A stretch of DNA of 33,223 nt from Deltaproteobacteria bacterium RIFCSPLOWO2_12_FULL_60_19 (GTDB lineage Bacteria; Desulfobacterota; Binatia; UBA9968): assembly GCA_001798595.1 (NCBI GenBank), contig MGSS01000013.1, positions 12,449 through 45,671 of the forward strand, in the 5' to 3' direction. The notes beneath the pieces were generated by a model, which was not told where the DNA came from, did not search any database, and saw only the letters and a list, made by a program, of their open reading frames with translations. Below are positions 1 through 7,657 of the stretch, one piece after another (position 1 is the first letter of the stretch; the number at the start of each line of letters is the position of its first letter). The translations under genes were made by a program, and so were the position numbers.

Positions 1-41
1 CGTCAAAGTAAGACCGGGCGGGTAAGACGAATCACGCCTTC

Positions 42-710
42 CTAAAAGGGCTGGTGTGAAGAGGGGATATCGTCTAGGTGAGAGCGCCGCCGTCCTCTTT
101 GTAAGACCGGTTGTTTAGACTTCCATGCCGTCTCCTGTGGAGACTCCTCGAACAATCCAATCTGACCATTGGTACGGCGCCGGTCTTCCTCCGCCTGGAG
201 TTCTGCTTCGGTCAGGATACTCCCGTCTCCTCGAATGTGTTCGAGCTGAACTCCGCGCGTCTTCAATACACGGCCCACGAGCAGTCGCCGATGGCAAACG
301 GCAGGATTCTCTTCGCTGCACATAATCGCCACGCGGTATTTTTTAATGCCGTTTTCCAAGCGTGCGATACCGTCAAGGAACAACTGCGACTCGGCGACGC
401 GCCAGTATAGAACGTGTCCCTCGGCGTCGTAGAACTCGTCGCCGTCCGGCCGTCCACCGAGTTCCTTCCCCATGAAAAGGTACTCAATGCCCGCCCCGGT
501 CACTGCCTCTTGCAGCAACCGTGCCCGAAAATGAGGCGTGAATCTCGAGTAGGGGTGCGACCGAGCATCGACGAGAACTTCAATTCGGTGCTGCCGAAGG
601 AGATCGAGAAACTTCTCAGAAGTGTGATTAGAGTGCCCGATCGAAAACAGGCGACGAGTAGTTGTGAGCGGCTTCGACATTACAGCCGTGAGGTCAACTT
701 TAAGCACCAT
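42..710 (-). CDS. DUF488 family protein
   Basis: The protein opens, after about 20 residues, with LFSIGHSN, then has VDARSHPYSR and later the MCSEENPAVCHR segment. These are the signature blocks of DUF488, a small family of unknown biochemical role with a conserved Cys and His near the centre (here in CSEENPAVCHR). Length is 222 residues from the ATG at 710, or 212 from the ATG at 680, and neither start has a good Shine-Dalgarno sequence. A possible promoter lies just upstream on the minus strand (TTGAGC, 18-base gap, TATCAT). The last 35 residues are basic and low in conservation. It is the first gene of the window and no partner is visible to its right, since the next 200 bases are non-coding. 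Family assignment is firm; function is not known. Confidence 0.9.
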   Translation of the reverse strand: MVLKVDLTAVMSKPLTTTRRLFSIGHSNHTSEKFLDLLRQHRIEVLVDARSHPYSRFTPHFRARLLQEAVTGAGIEYLFMGKELGGRPDGDEFYDAEGHVLYWRVAESQLFLDGIARLENGIKKYRVAIMCSEENPAVCHRRLLVGRVLKTRGVQLEHIRGDGSILTEAELQAEEDRRRTNGQIGLFEESPQETAWKSKQPVLQRGRRRSHLDDIPSSHQPF

Positions 711-911
711 ACCCTAAACCATAATGATAACGAAAAGCTCTTGGCGCGCTCAAGGAGCTTCCACGATTATCCAAACCGCTTGAGGACAATCCTTCTTGTC
801 GCCGGATTTCATGTAATTTGGCAAGAGAGTTGCCGAATTGCATGACGCCGCCGGGAAGTAAAAACGCATCAAGCGCCACGAGCTAATGGCTGACCGCCGA
901 TAGCTTTGAGG
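711..911. other. intergenic stretch without gene
   Basis: Nothing is recognised here except the probable promoter region of the DUF488 gene near 725-765 on the minus strand. No hairpin with a T-run was seen behind the selenoprotein-like gene that ends at 912. Confidence 0.4.
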
Positions 912-1451
912 CTACTCTGCCGGCGGTTCTTTGCCTTGGGCGATGGCGACGGCCACTCGGGCCAACGCGACGGGGCTGGGGCGGTCGGAGGCGCTGTCGC
1001 CGCTGTAAGTCCAACGAACTTTTCCGTCGGGATCGACGACGAAAGTTACCGGCTTGGCGATCAAACCTTTCCAGTGTCCGTCGTGGCCGACTCCCACGGC
1101 GCGGATTAGTTGAGCGTCAGGATCGCTCAGCAGACGCAGGGGATAAGGATCGAGCGGGATGTGGGGCCGGTCTTCCTTGCAGTCCTCCGTCACGCGCTCC
1201 AATAATTTTTTTCCGTCTTCCGGCGGCTCGACGCTGACTCCCAGAATCTGAACTTTCTCCGGAACGTATCGCTCCGACTCGTAAACGAAGGCCGTCACCT
1301 GGGCCCGGCACCACGGTCACCACCGGCCACGGTAGAAAAAGACGACCGTTGCCGGCGCTTGGGCAAAGACGGCCGGGAACTCAACTGTCTTTCCGTCCGT
1401 GTCTTTAAGTTTCGCCTGCGGAAATTTCTCGCCTGCTGCTAAGATTGACAT
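912..1451 (-). CDS. peroxiredoxin-like selenoprotein candidate (in-frame TGA = Sec45)
   Basis: A thioredoxin-fold protein of the AhpC/TSA peroxiredoxin-like group, probably cytoplasmic and acting on peroxides or disulfides. The frame runs from ATG 1451, after a good GGGAGG site eight bases upstream, to the TAG at 912-914. It is broken only by TGA at 1317-1319. Reading that TGA as selenocysteine gives FFYRGRW-U-PWCRAQ. Relatives have Cys here (FYRGxWCPxCxxQ), so the stop codon sits exactly at the first redox residue and yields a UxxC motif (Sec45, Cys48). Both sides of the TGA are in one frame and are typical of the family (GEKFPQAKLKDTDG before; GVSVEPPED, FVVDPDGKVRW after). Total length would be 179 residues, normal for the family. 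The alternatives are a sequencing error or a fresh nonsense mutation. RidA lies upstream on the same strand. Confidence 0.85.
1290..1319 (-). promoter_or_regulatory. candidate bacterial SECIS element after the TGA
   Basis: Read on the minus strand, the 27 bases after the TGA can form a small hairpin. GCCG at +8 to +11 pairs with CGGC at +23 to +26, leaving a loop that contains GGU at +18 to +20. An alternative outer pairing joins CCGU (+1 to +4) to ACGG (+22 to +25). The distance from UGA to the GGU in the loop is close to that in E. coli fdhF. The fold was made by eye and not computed. Confidence 0.5.
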
Positions 1452-1670
1452 GATGTTATCCTCCCAAAAAATGCTGAAGGTTGGCGAACCTTTGTCTCCT
1501 ATCGCGCCCGCCCGGGAATCTCTCTCCGGGCCGACGCGATACGTTGCTGTTACGCTGCTCCTAAACGCTGAGAGTAGTTCTACGTTACGCTTGTGTCTCC
1601 TCGTCCCACGCGTCGGCCCTTCGAGAGACACCCAGGCGGGAGCTTGCGACGAAAGCTGTAATACTACTAC

Positions 1671-2165
1671 TCACCTCCGAACCTGCACGATGATCTCGGT
1701 TTCCACCGGCGAGTTTCTGGTGATCGCGGCGACGCCGACGGCGGCGCGGGCGTGCTCGCCGGCGCTGCCCCAGAGCTGGACGAGGAGATCCGACTCGCCG
1801 TTGACCACCTTCGGCATATCCGCAAAACCTGGAGCCACATTAACAAACCCAAGCACCTTCACAATCCGCTTCACCCGATCCAAATTGCCCAAGGCCGACT
1901 TGATGATGGCGAGGTGGTTGAGCGCGCAATGGCGCGCCATCTCATAGGCCTGTTCCAGCGTCACCTGATCGCCCACTTTCCCTACGTACTTCGGCGGCTG
2001 GCCGTTCAGGCGGCCGATGTTGCCGCCGACGAAGAGCAGATCGCCGACTCTCACGTGGCTGATGTAAGTCGCCGCCGGCTTGGGCGGCTGCGGCAGCTCG
2101 TAGCCGAGGGCGTTCAGTTTTTGCTCGATTTTGTCTTTCGCGCGAGCCTTTCTCTTTCGCTTCAT
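1671..2165 (-). CDS. RidA family (YjgF/YER057c/UK114) protein
   Basis: RidA-type proteins are small trimeric enzymes. The founding subgroup hydrolyses reactive enamine/imine intermediates, while other subgroups act in catabolic pathways. The 164-residue product has the family landmarks YISHVRVGDLLFVGGNIG, a central QAYEMARHCALNHLAII helix and the C-terminal block HARAAVGVAAI followed by VETEIIVQV. The Arg of HARAAVG stands near where RidA carries its substrate-carboxylate Arg, but the alignment is by eye. It matches the larger RidA-like group with an N-terminal extension (a basic, Lys/Arg-rich first 12 residues). The ATG at 2165 is preceded by GAGGGAGA at good spacing. The stop lies 219 bases before the selenoprotein-like gene on the same strand, so co-transcription is possible but not shown. 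Confidence 0.9.
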   Translation of the reverse strand: MKRKRKARAKDKIEQKLNALGYELPQPPKPAATYISHVRVGDLLFVGGNIGRLNGQPPKYVGKVGDQVTLEQAYEMARHCALNHLAIIKSALGNLDRVKRIVKVLGFVNVAPGFADMPKVVNGESDLLVQLWGSAGEHARAAVGVAAITRNSPVETEIIVQVRR

Positions 2166-2204
2166 TGTCGGTCTCCCTCTACGTGACGCAGGGGATCATA
2201 TGAA

Positions 2205-2370
2205 AGAAACCGGCAAAGCGCAAAGCGCAGAGAGCAAAGCGCAAGGCGCGGAAAACCCTTCGACGCGGCTCAGGGCAGGCAGAGACAGCAGGCAGCGCGC
2301 AGCAGGCGGTAGGGGCGTGATTCATAACGCCCAGATAGGCAGAAGGCAAGAGGCAGTAGGCAGAAGATGG
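2205..2370. repeat. degenerate short tandem repeats between RidA and MFS genes
   Basis: This stretch has iterated words: AAAGCGCA-type units at 2214-2250, then GGCAG/AGGC-type units (GGCAGAAGGCAAGAGGCAGT) at 2276-2368. Between them lies one TTCGAC...CAGGGCAGGC unit (2258-2282), a short dispersed repeat seen again in altered form near 10737-10807, 21597-21618 and, reversed, 25020-25045. No gene is supported here. Confidence 0.6.
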
Positions 2371-2413
2371 ACATTGCTGAGTCTGTAAGATAATCAAGCG
2401 TGCGAGGTTCGAC

Positions 2414-3847
2414 GTGAGCGCAGATACGCAGAGAGAGCCGGATTGGAAGCAGCTCGCCGTCATGTGCCTCGGCGCGTTTCTTTTCTTCAACAGCTTCGGC
2501 AGCATCAACGTCGCGCTGCCGACGATTCAAGCCGAGTTCGAGAGCAGCCTGGCGGCGATCCAGTGGATCTCGATGATGGGGCTCGTGATGATTTCGAGCT
2601 TGTCGTTCTGCTTCGGCCGCGCCGGCAACATCCTGGGCCAAAAGCGGCTCTACAAGCTCGGCGTCCTGCTCTACGCTATCGGCGCCGGGCTGGGCGCGCT
2701 TTCAGTCTCGCTTCCGCAACTGCTTTTCTTTCGGGCCGTGATGAGCGTTGGGCTGGCGATGGCGCTGCCGATGTCGACCGCCATTCTCGTCTCGATCTAT
2801 CCATCGGATCGCCGGGGCCGGGCGCTGGGAATCTTCGCCGCCGCCATTGCGATCGGCAGGGCAACGGGGCCGACGGTCGGCGGGACTTTGCTGCATTTCT
2901 TCGGCTGGCAATCGGTTTTCGTACTCAATTTCGCGATCGGCCTCCTCGTCTCCGCCGCCGTGCTTCACGTCTTCAAGGGCAAAGAAGAGGGCAAGCGAGA
3001 GCCGTTCGATCTCTGGGGTTCTCTGGCTTTAATGGTGGGTTTCCCGTCCCTGCTTATCGCCTTGAGCCTGGCGGCGAACGCCGGTTTGAGTTCCGGCCCC
3101 GTCCTGTTCTGGCTCGCGCTGGCCGCGCTCGGCCTGGTGAGTTTTTTCGTCGTCGAGCGGCGCGCCGAGAGGCCGCTCATCGACGTCGCCCTTTTCAGGC
3201 GGCGCACTTTGTTTGCCGCTGTGCTTTCGAGCGCGTTCGGCGCGGCCTCTTATGCTCCGATCAACTTGATCGGGCCGCTCTTTATGCAAAGGGTACTGGA
3301 GCTTTCGCCCCTGGCGATCGGCTTTGTCATGGCGGCGTTGCCGGTCTCCACGGCGCTCGTCTCGCCGGCGAGCGGCCGGCTCGCGGATCGCCTCGATCCC
3401 GGGCGCGTCGCCGCGGCAGGCTTGGTTTTGATTTTCGCGGGTCTGGCGCTCTACGCCACGCTCGCCGCAGAGTCGAGCGTCTGGTCGGCAGCGATTGCCC
3501 TGGCGCTCGTCGGTGCCGGGACCGGCATTTTTATCCCGGCGAACCAGAAGGCGGCTTTTGCCGCCGTCGGGAGCGAAGACTATGGGATTCTCTCCGCCAT
3601 GCTCAGCTCGTTCAGCACCGCCGCTTCAACGCTGGGAACGACGCTCGCCGTGGCGTTAATCGAAATGAAGATGACCGGAGCAGCGGCGACGGACCCGGGG
3701 CGGTTCTCCGCCGCGCAAAGCTTCACGTTCGTCGCGTTTCTCCCCCTCGCCGTGGCGGCTTTGATCGTTTCCCTCGTGGGGCGGAAACGCGCGGAGTCAG
3801 ATTATTCAGAGACCTCGGAGGCAGGCCCTTCCGGTCGACGGCAATAG
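2414..3847 (+). CDS. MFS transporter, DHA2 (EmrB/QacA-like) drug/solute exporter
   Basis: An integral membrane proton-coupled exporter of 477 residues. It is strongly hydrophobic with a short polar N-terminus (about 12 residues), the first helix at about 14-35 and roughly 14 segments, as in the DHA2 group. Motif A-like sequence is present after helix 2 (GRAGNILGQKRLY), and ALPTIQAEF at the end of helix 1 is the usual family block. RATGPTVGGTLL matches motif C (GxxxGPxxGG). The start is GTG at 2414 with GAGG six bases upstream. The last codons (GPSGRRQ) fall inside a palindromic repeat that begins at 3820, so the original C-terminus may have been altered by the repeat. The substrate is unknown. 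The gene stands alone on the plus strand. Confidence 0.92.
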   Translation: MSADTQREPDWKQLAVMCLGAFLFFNSFGSINVALPTIQAEFESSLAAIQWISMMGLVMISSLSFCFGRAGNILGQKRLYKLGVLLYAIGAGLGALSVSLPQLLFFRAVMSVGLAMALPMSTAILVSIYPSDRRGRALGIFAAAIAIGRATGPTVGGTLLHFFGWQSVFVLNFAIGLLVSAAVLHVFKGKEEGKREPFDLWGSLALMVGFPSLLIALSLAANAGLSSGPVLFWLALAALGLVSFFVVERRAERPLIDVALFRRRTLFAAVLSSAFGAASYAPINLIGPLFMQRVLELSPLAIGFVMAALPVSTALVSPASGRLADRLDPGRVAAAGLVLIFAGLALYATLAAESSVWSAAIALALVGAGTGIFIPANQKAAFAAVGSEDYGILSAMLSSFSTAASTLGTTLAVALIEMKMTGAAATDPGRFSAAQSFTFVAFLPLAVAALIVSLVGRKRAESDYSETSEAGPSGRRQ

Positions 3848-3902
3848 GTCTCTGCTTTTTTCGAACCGATACGCTCAGTGCCGTCGCCCGTCACGGCCTG
3901 CC
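3820..3902. repeat. structured palindromic repeat, copy A
   Basis: An 83-base imperfect hairpin. GGCAGGCC (3820-3827) pairs with GGCCTGCC (3895-3902), and CGACGGCA (3836-3843) pairs with TGCCGTCG (3879-3886). It overlaps the last codons and stop of the MFS gene. A second copy is at 5454-5541. The outer arms differ between copies but remain paired. The run TTTTTT lies in the loop. Confidence 0.8.
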
Positions 3903-3966
3903 CCCTCGGCCAACGCTGTGCTGTGACACATTCTCACCGCGCGAAGCATCTCGACCAAAAGAGAGC

Positions 3967-4827
3967 TTAACGGGAGAGGATAATCGCGACCGTGCCTAAC
4001 ACGACGCTTAGTGTGCCGAGGACGGTCAAAGGGGTGATTCGCTCGACGTCGCGGAGAAAGATCGCTGCGCCGAGCAGCGCCCACACCGGATAGGTCGCGG
4101 CGATCGGCGCGACCACGGATACCGCGCCGACGCTCAGCGCGGTGATGATAAAAAGAATGGATAGAGTCTCGGCGACGCCCGTGACGATGAGCGGCCAGAG
4201 CGCCCGGCGATTCCAGACCAGCTGCTCGCCGGGAAACAGCGCCCGATAGGCGAACATCGACAGCAGAGAGGCCGCGCCCATGAGCGCGGAAAAAAACAGC
4301 GGCTCGTTGGACAGCAAGAGCGCGTAGCGCCGGATCGGGTGGTTGGTTCCTGTCAGGCAGGCTGCGCCGACCGGGATGAGCAGGTGCCACCAGCGGAAAT
4401 TGGGAACATGTTGCTCGGCCTTCCACGAGAGCAGCACGATCCCGCCCACTACGAGGAGCGTGCCGAAGAGGACCGCGACGCCCGGTTGCTCGCGGAGCAG
4501 GGCCACGGCGATGGCGGTCGCGATCAACGGGCTGATCGCTTGCACGGCGCTGCTGCGGGCCGCGCCGATCTTGTGCACGCCGGTGTAGGCGAACATTCTC
4601 ACGCCGAATTGGGAAACCCCCACGATGGCAAAAAGGACTACGGGCATGAGCGAAACTTCCGGAGCCCCTCCGGTCAAAAAGACCGCGCTCCAAAGGAGAA
4701 TGTTTTGCGTGAGCACGGAGGCGGAGGTGACGGTTGCGGGAGTCGAATAGTTCAACGCGCGCCGGGCGGAGACCAGGGCCACCGCGTAAAAGATGGAAGT
4801 GAGCAGAGCGATGAGCTGGGCAGGCAT
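3967..4827 (-). CDS. DMT-superfamily (EamA) transporter
   Basis: An inner-membrane permease of 286 residues with about ten hydrophobic helices in two EamA halves (first roughly 5-135, second roughly 148-285). Each half ends with the usual helix pair; the second reads APIAATYPVWALLGAAIFLRD, where the acidic residue after the ninth helix is typical. The starting ATG lies 36 bases after the stop of the ThDP C-half gene on the same strand, so it probably ends the operon CoxG-GMC-ThDP-DMT and may move a substrate or product of that pathway. No clear Shine-Dalgarno is visible, which fits translation coupled to the upstream gene. The actual solute is unknown. Palindromic repeat copy A lies between its 3' end and the convergent MFS gene. 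Confidence 0.9.
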   Translation of the reverse strand: MPAQLIALLTSIFYAVALVSARRALNYSTPATVTSASVLTQNILLWSAVFLTGGAPEVSLMPVVLFAIVGVSQFGVRMFAYTGVHKIGAARSSAVQAISPLIATAIAVALLREQPGVAVLFGTLLVVGGIVLLSWKAEQHVPNFRWWHLLIPVGAACLTGTNHPIRRYALLLSNEPLFFSALMGAASLLSMFAYRALFPGEQLVWNRRALWPLIVTGVAETLSILFIITALSVGAVSVVAPIAATYPVWALLGAAIFLRDVERITPLTVLGTLSVVLGTVAIILSR

Positions 4828-4863
4828 GAAGCCAAAGTGGGGAGCTATGCTGAGAAGGCAACT

Positions 4864-5427
4864 CTACTTCTGCAGCGCTTTGCGGAAGCGGTCGCGGAAT
4901 TCGATGCTGTAAAGGCGTCGGAAATCTTCCGGGTACTGCTCTCCGGGAGTCACTTTAAGGTCGACCAAAATCGGCCCGTCTTCCTTGAGAACCTTCCCGA
5001 CCTCGCGCTCCCAGTCCTCGAGCTTGTCGAATTCGTAGCTCTTGGGATAGCCGGCGGCTCGAGCGAGCGCGGTAAAGCTCAACCGGTTCACTCCGGGTAT
5101 CGGCACGGCGCCGTTGGTCTCATAGGTGCCGTTCTCGCAGACGCAGTGGATGAGATTCTTCGGGGCGGCGTTGGCGATGGTGACGAGGCTGCCGAGATTC
5201 ATCAGCAGGCTGCCGTCGCCGTCGAGCACGACGACGCGCTTGTCCGGGCGTCCTAGAGCGAGGCCGAGGGCGTGAGACGATCCCTGTCCCATCGCGCCGG
5301 TGAAGGTGTAGTTGAAGTCGCTCGGAGAGATGTGGATCCACTCCTGGGCTGCCTGGTAAACCGCGACGACAATCTCGTCGGTCCGGTGGCGCGCGAGGAC
5401 CTTGAAACATTCATCCCGTTTCATCAT
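4864..5427 (-). CDS. thiamine-diphosphate enzyme, C-terminal (PP-domain) subunit
   Basis: This is the cofactor-binding half of a split 2-oxo acid decarboxylase-like enzyme, 187 residues. The ThDP/Mg signature is GDGS at 70-73 with Asn99 (GDG-X26-N), followed by NGTYE. TFTGAMGQGSSHALGLAL is the segment that contacts the pyrophosphate side. The nearest named families are the sulfopyruvate and phosphonopyruvate decarboxylases, of which the former is built from separate N and C subunits. The partner subunit lies just upstream (5588-6088). The 160-base gap between them contains a palindromic repeat. The start ATG-ATG at 5427 has GAGG seven bases upstream. The substrate cannot be deduced; the neighbouring GMC and CoxG genes argue for a catabolic role rather than coenzyme M synthesis. 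Confidence 0.88.
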   Translation of the reverse strand: MMKRDECFKVLARHRTDEIVVAVYQAAQEWIHISPSDFNYTFTGAMGQGSSHALGLALGRPDKRVVVLDGDGSLLMNLGSLVTIANAAPKNLIHCVCENGTYETNGAVPIPGVNRLSFTALARAAGYPKSYEFDKLEDWEREVGKVLKEDGPILVDLKVTPGEQYPEDFRRLYSIEFRDRFRKALQK

Positions 5428-5453
5428 GTGGGCCTCGATGATCCAGAGTCCTC

Positions 5454-5541
5454 GGGGCGAGCCCTTCCGGTCGACGGCAATAGGGCCCTGCCTTTTTTCG
5501 AACCTGTACGTTCAGTGCCGTCGTCCGTCACGGCTCGCCCC
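5454..5541. repeat. structured palindromic repeat, copy B
   Basis: An 88-base imperfect hairpin related to 3820-3902. The outer arm GGGGCGAGCC (5454-5463) pairs with GGCTCGCCCC (5532-5541), and the inner CGACGGCA (5472-5479) pairs with TGCCGTCG (5516-5523). It lies inside the operon between the two ThDP subunit genes. Two outer pairs are swapped relative to copy A (G-C for A-T and A-T for G-C), so pairing is kept while sequence changes. Confidence 0.8.
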
Positions 5542-5587
5542 TTCGGACAACAATCGTAGTGTCCCGTCGCGTCATGAACCCTCCACG

Positions 5588-6088
5588 CTAGCGAGGCTCC
5601 CGGCCGATCAGCAGCACCACCGGCAGCGAGCGTTCGTAGGCGCGCGCCACCGCCGGCGTGATCTTTGTTACATCTTCCGGTTGTTCAATGAGGTGGTGCT
5701 CGATGCCCATCGCGTCCAGGATCGGCTCCACGATCCGCAGGCCGTAGCGCTTCGATTGCGTCGGCGCGACGCCCGGTTCTTTGCCCAATAAACCCACCAT
5801 CATGCAAACCGGGTTTTGGCCCTCGATGGCGCCGCCGCGCAGGGAGTTAATGGAATCCAACAAACCAGTGTACTGAATCAGCAGCAGCGCGCGATGGCCC
5901 GTGGCGTAGAGGGCGCTGCAGATGGAGACTCCTTCATCCTCCTTGCAGACCTGGACGACTTTCAACTCCGGGTCTCGCAGCATCGGCTTCAGCAGATGCT
6001 CGCTGGTCGTCCGATCGGGCAGGGCGACGACGAACCGGATGTCGGCCCGTTTTATTTCTTTGATGATCTCGTTCGCGCTTAATTCCAT
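5588..6088 (-). CDS. thiamine-diphosphate enzyme, N-terminal (PYR-domain) subunit
   Basis: The 166-residue pyrimidine-binding half of the split ThDP enzyme whose C-half is at 4864-5427. The block VCKEDEGVSICSALYATG has the catalytic Glu (Glu52, in EDEG) that activates the thiamine ring in this superfamily, and QNPVCMMVGLLG is the usual strand before the subunit interface. The length fits a single PYR domain with no fused partner. Its ATG at 6088 directly follows the TAG of the GMC gene (TAGATG), which points to translational coupling. A second, related pair is encoded at 31301-32417. The family is well supported; the reaction is inferred only as 2-oxo acid decarboxylation or carboligation. 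Confidence 0.88.
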   Translation of the reverse strand: MELSANEIIKEIKRADIRFVVALPDRTTSEHLLKPMLRDPELKVVQVCKEDEGVSICSALYATGHRALLLIQYTGLLDSINSLRGGAIEGQNPVCMMVGLLGKEPGVAPTQSKRYGLRIVEPILDAMGIEHHLIEQPEDVTKITPAVARAYERSLPVVLLIGREPR

Positions 6089-7597
6089 CTAGGCGGCTCC
6101 TTCGATGAAATCAGCCAGCCTCTCTCCGATCATGATCGCCGTCAGGTTGGTGTTGGCGTGCGTCACCGTCGGCATGATCGACGCGTCGCCGATCCACAGA
6201 TTTTCCATTCCGCGCACCCGCAGGCTCTGGTCCACCACGGCCATGTTGTTCGACGCCGGGCCCATCATACATGTTCCCACTCCGTGGTGGTAGCTGTCAT
6301 AGGTCGCGCGGGCGAATTTCGCCCAATCGTCGCCGGCGGCAGGCTGCAAAAGCGGGCCGTAAAACTCTTGTGCCGGCCCGCTCTGAACCAGCTCGGAGAT
6401 AAACTTCATCGCCGCAAGCATCGCCTGGACGTCTCCCGGATCTTCGAGCATGCGCGCATCGACGAGGGGCAGCTCGCGAGGACCCGAACTCGCCAGCCGG
6501 AGCCGGCCGCGATTGCGCTGTTCGAGCAGATGGGCCGAAACCGGAAGCATGCGCTTGATCCCCTGAACCTCCGTCGGCGGCCGCATGACGATGTGAAAAT
6601 TCCCGCATCCGACGCTCGGGTCGCTTTTGATCACGAGACGGAAACGCGGCACGACCCAATCTTCCTGAAAAGTCTTTTTCCCTTCGTACGTCATGTAGAC
6701 GACGGCGTGGTCCTGGTAATTTTCGCCGACGCCGTCGAGAGCGTGAACAACGCGAATGGCGTGGCGCTTAAGCTCCGCTGCCGGACCGATGCCGGAAAGC
6801 ATGAGAATCTGCGGCGTGTGATAGACGCCGGCGCTGAGCGCGACATGATGGGCAAGCGCGGTCGCTGTTTTTCCATCCTTCTCGTAGAGCACGCCTTCGG
6901 CTTTCGCGCCGTTGAGCTTTAGCCCGACGACCAGGGCTTCGGAGACGATCGTGAGATTCGGCCGCGACCGCGCCGGATCGAGATAAGCAACCGTGGTCGA
7001 TTGGCGCTTGCCGTTCTTGATGTTGTACGGCGCAAGGCAGACGCCCAACGGATCGGCAACATTGATGTCCGGGCAAAGCGGAAGGCCCATGCCCACGGCG
7101 CCGTCGATGAACGCCTTGACCGGCGGAGAGAGAGGCGCGTCGAAGGTAATGGGCCGCTTGACGTAGAGCGGGCCGTTGCGCCCGTGCAGGGGACTATCGG
7201 GATAGTCCTGGTCGGACTCGATCCGCTTGAGCACCGGCAGCACATTCTCGTAAGACCAATCGGGATTGCCTAAGCTCGCCCAGGTCTCGAGGTCGAACCT
7301 GGTCGGGCGCAAGGCCGACATCACGTTGACCGAAGAGCCTCCGCCCATGATCCTTCCCGCCAGGTTGTAAAAAATGCTGCCGTCGAGGTTCCGCTCGGTG
7401 GGATACATCGCCAGATAGGGAGCCTCCAGAAGCAGGCGCACCTGTTTTGCCGCATCGCTCACGATGTCAGGGATGGGCTGCGGATCGGGCCCGGCTTCAA
7501 GCAGGAGAACCCTCCGCCTTGCATCTTCCGACAGCCGCGCGGCGGCGGCGCACCCGGCGGAGCCGCCGCCGGCGATGATCACGTCGTACGAGTCCAT
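6089..7597 (-). CDS. GMC-family FAD oxidoreductase (choline dehydrogenase-like)
   Basis: A soluble flavoprotein of 502 residues that oxidises an alcohol. The ADP-binding motif GGGSAG is at 10-15, LLLEAGPDP follows at the end of the second strand, and GRIMGGGSSVN is the classical GMC signature 1. The second GMC signature is visible as HHVALSAGVYHTPQILMLSGIGP. The active-site segment is YHHGVGTCMMG (His438 aligned with the catalytic His) and the paired residue is in THANTN (Asn482). GMC enzymes usually act with a quinone, a cytochrome or oxygen; no cytochrome gene is adjacent. The ThDP N-half gene begins directly after its stop and CoxG lies 60 bases upstream, all on the minus strand, so it belongs to this operon. 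The starting ATG has GGAG seven bases before it. Confidence 0.95.
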   Translation of the reverse strand: MDSYDVIIAGGGSAGCAAAARLSEDARRRVLLLEAGPDPQPIPDIVSDAAKQVRLLLEAPYLAMYPTERNLDGSIFYNLAGRIMGGGSSVNVMSALRPTRFDLETWASLGNPDWSYENVLPVLKRIESDQDYPDSPLHGRNGPLYVKRPITFDAPLSPPVKAFIDGAVGMGLPLCPDINVADPLGVCLAPYNIKNGKRQSTTVAYLDPARSRPNLTIVSEALVVGLKLNGAKAEGVLYEKDGKTATALAHHVALSAGVYHTPQILMLSGIGPAAELKRHAIRVVHALDGVGENYQDHAVVYMTYEGKKTFQEDWVVPRFRLVIKSDPSVGCGNFHIVMRPPTEVQGIKRMLPVSAHLLEQRNRGRLRLASSGPRELPLVDARMLEDPGDVQAMLAAMKFISELVQSGPAQEFYGPLLQPAAGDDWAKFARATYDSYHHGVGTCMMGPASNNMAVVDQSLRVRGMENLWIGDASIMPTVTHANTNLTAIMIGERLADFIEGAA

Positions 7598-7657
7598 GTC
7601 CTCGCTCCGCTCGGAATCTCAGATCTCAGATCTCAAAAAAACTCAACACTTAACACT

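Noticed and set aside
1317-1319. TGA as an ordinary nonsense mutation splitting a pseudogene
   Set aside because: It is the only disruption, lies exactly at the redox Cys position and is followed by a fitting hairpin, so selenocysteine is the better reading. It is not proven.
2443-3999. 518-codon open frame overlapping the MFS gene
   Set aside because: An Arg/Gly-rich product typical of an out-of-phase frame in GC-rich DNA. The overlapping MFS frame has clear membrane segments and family motifs.
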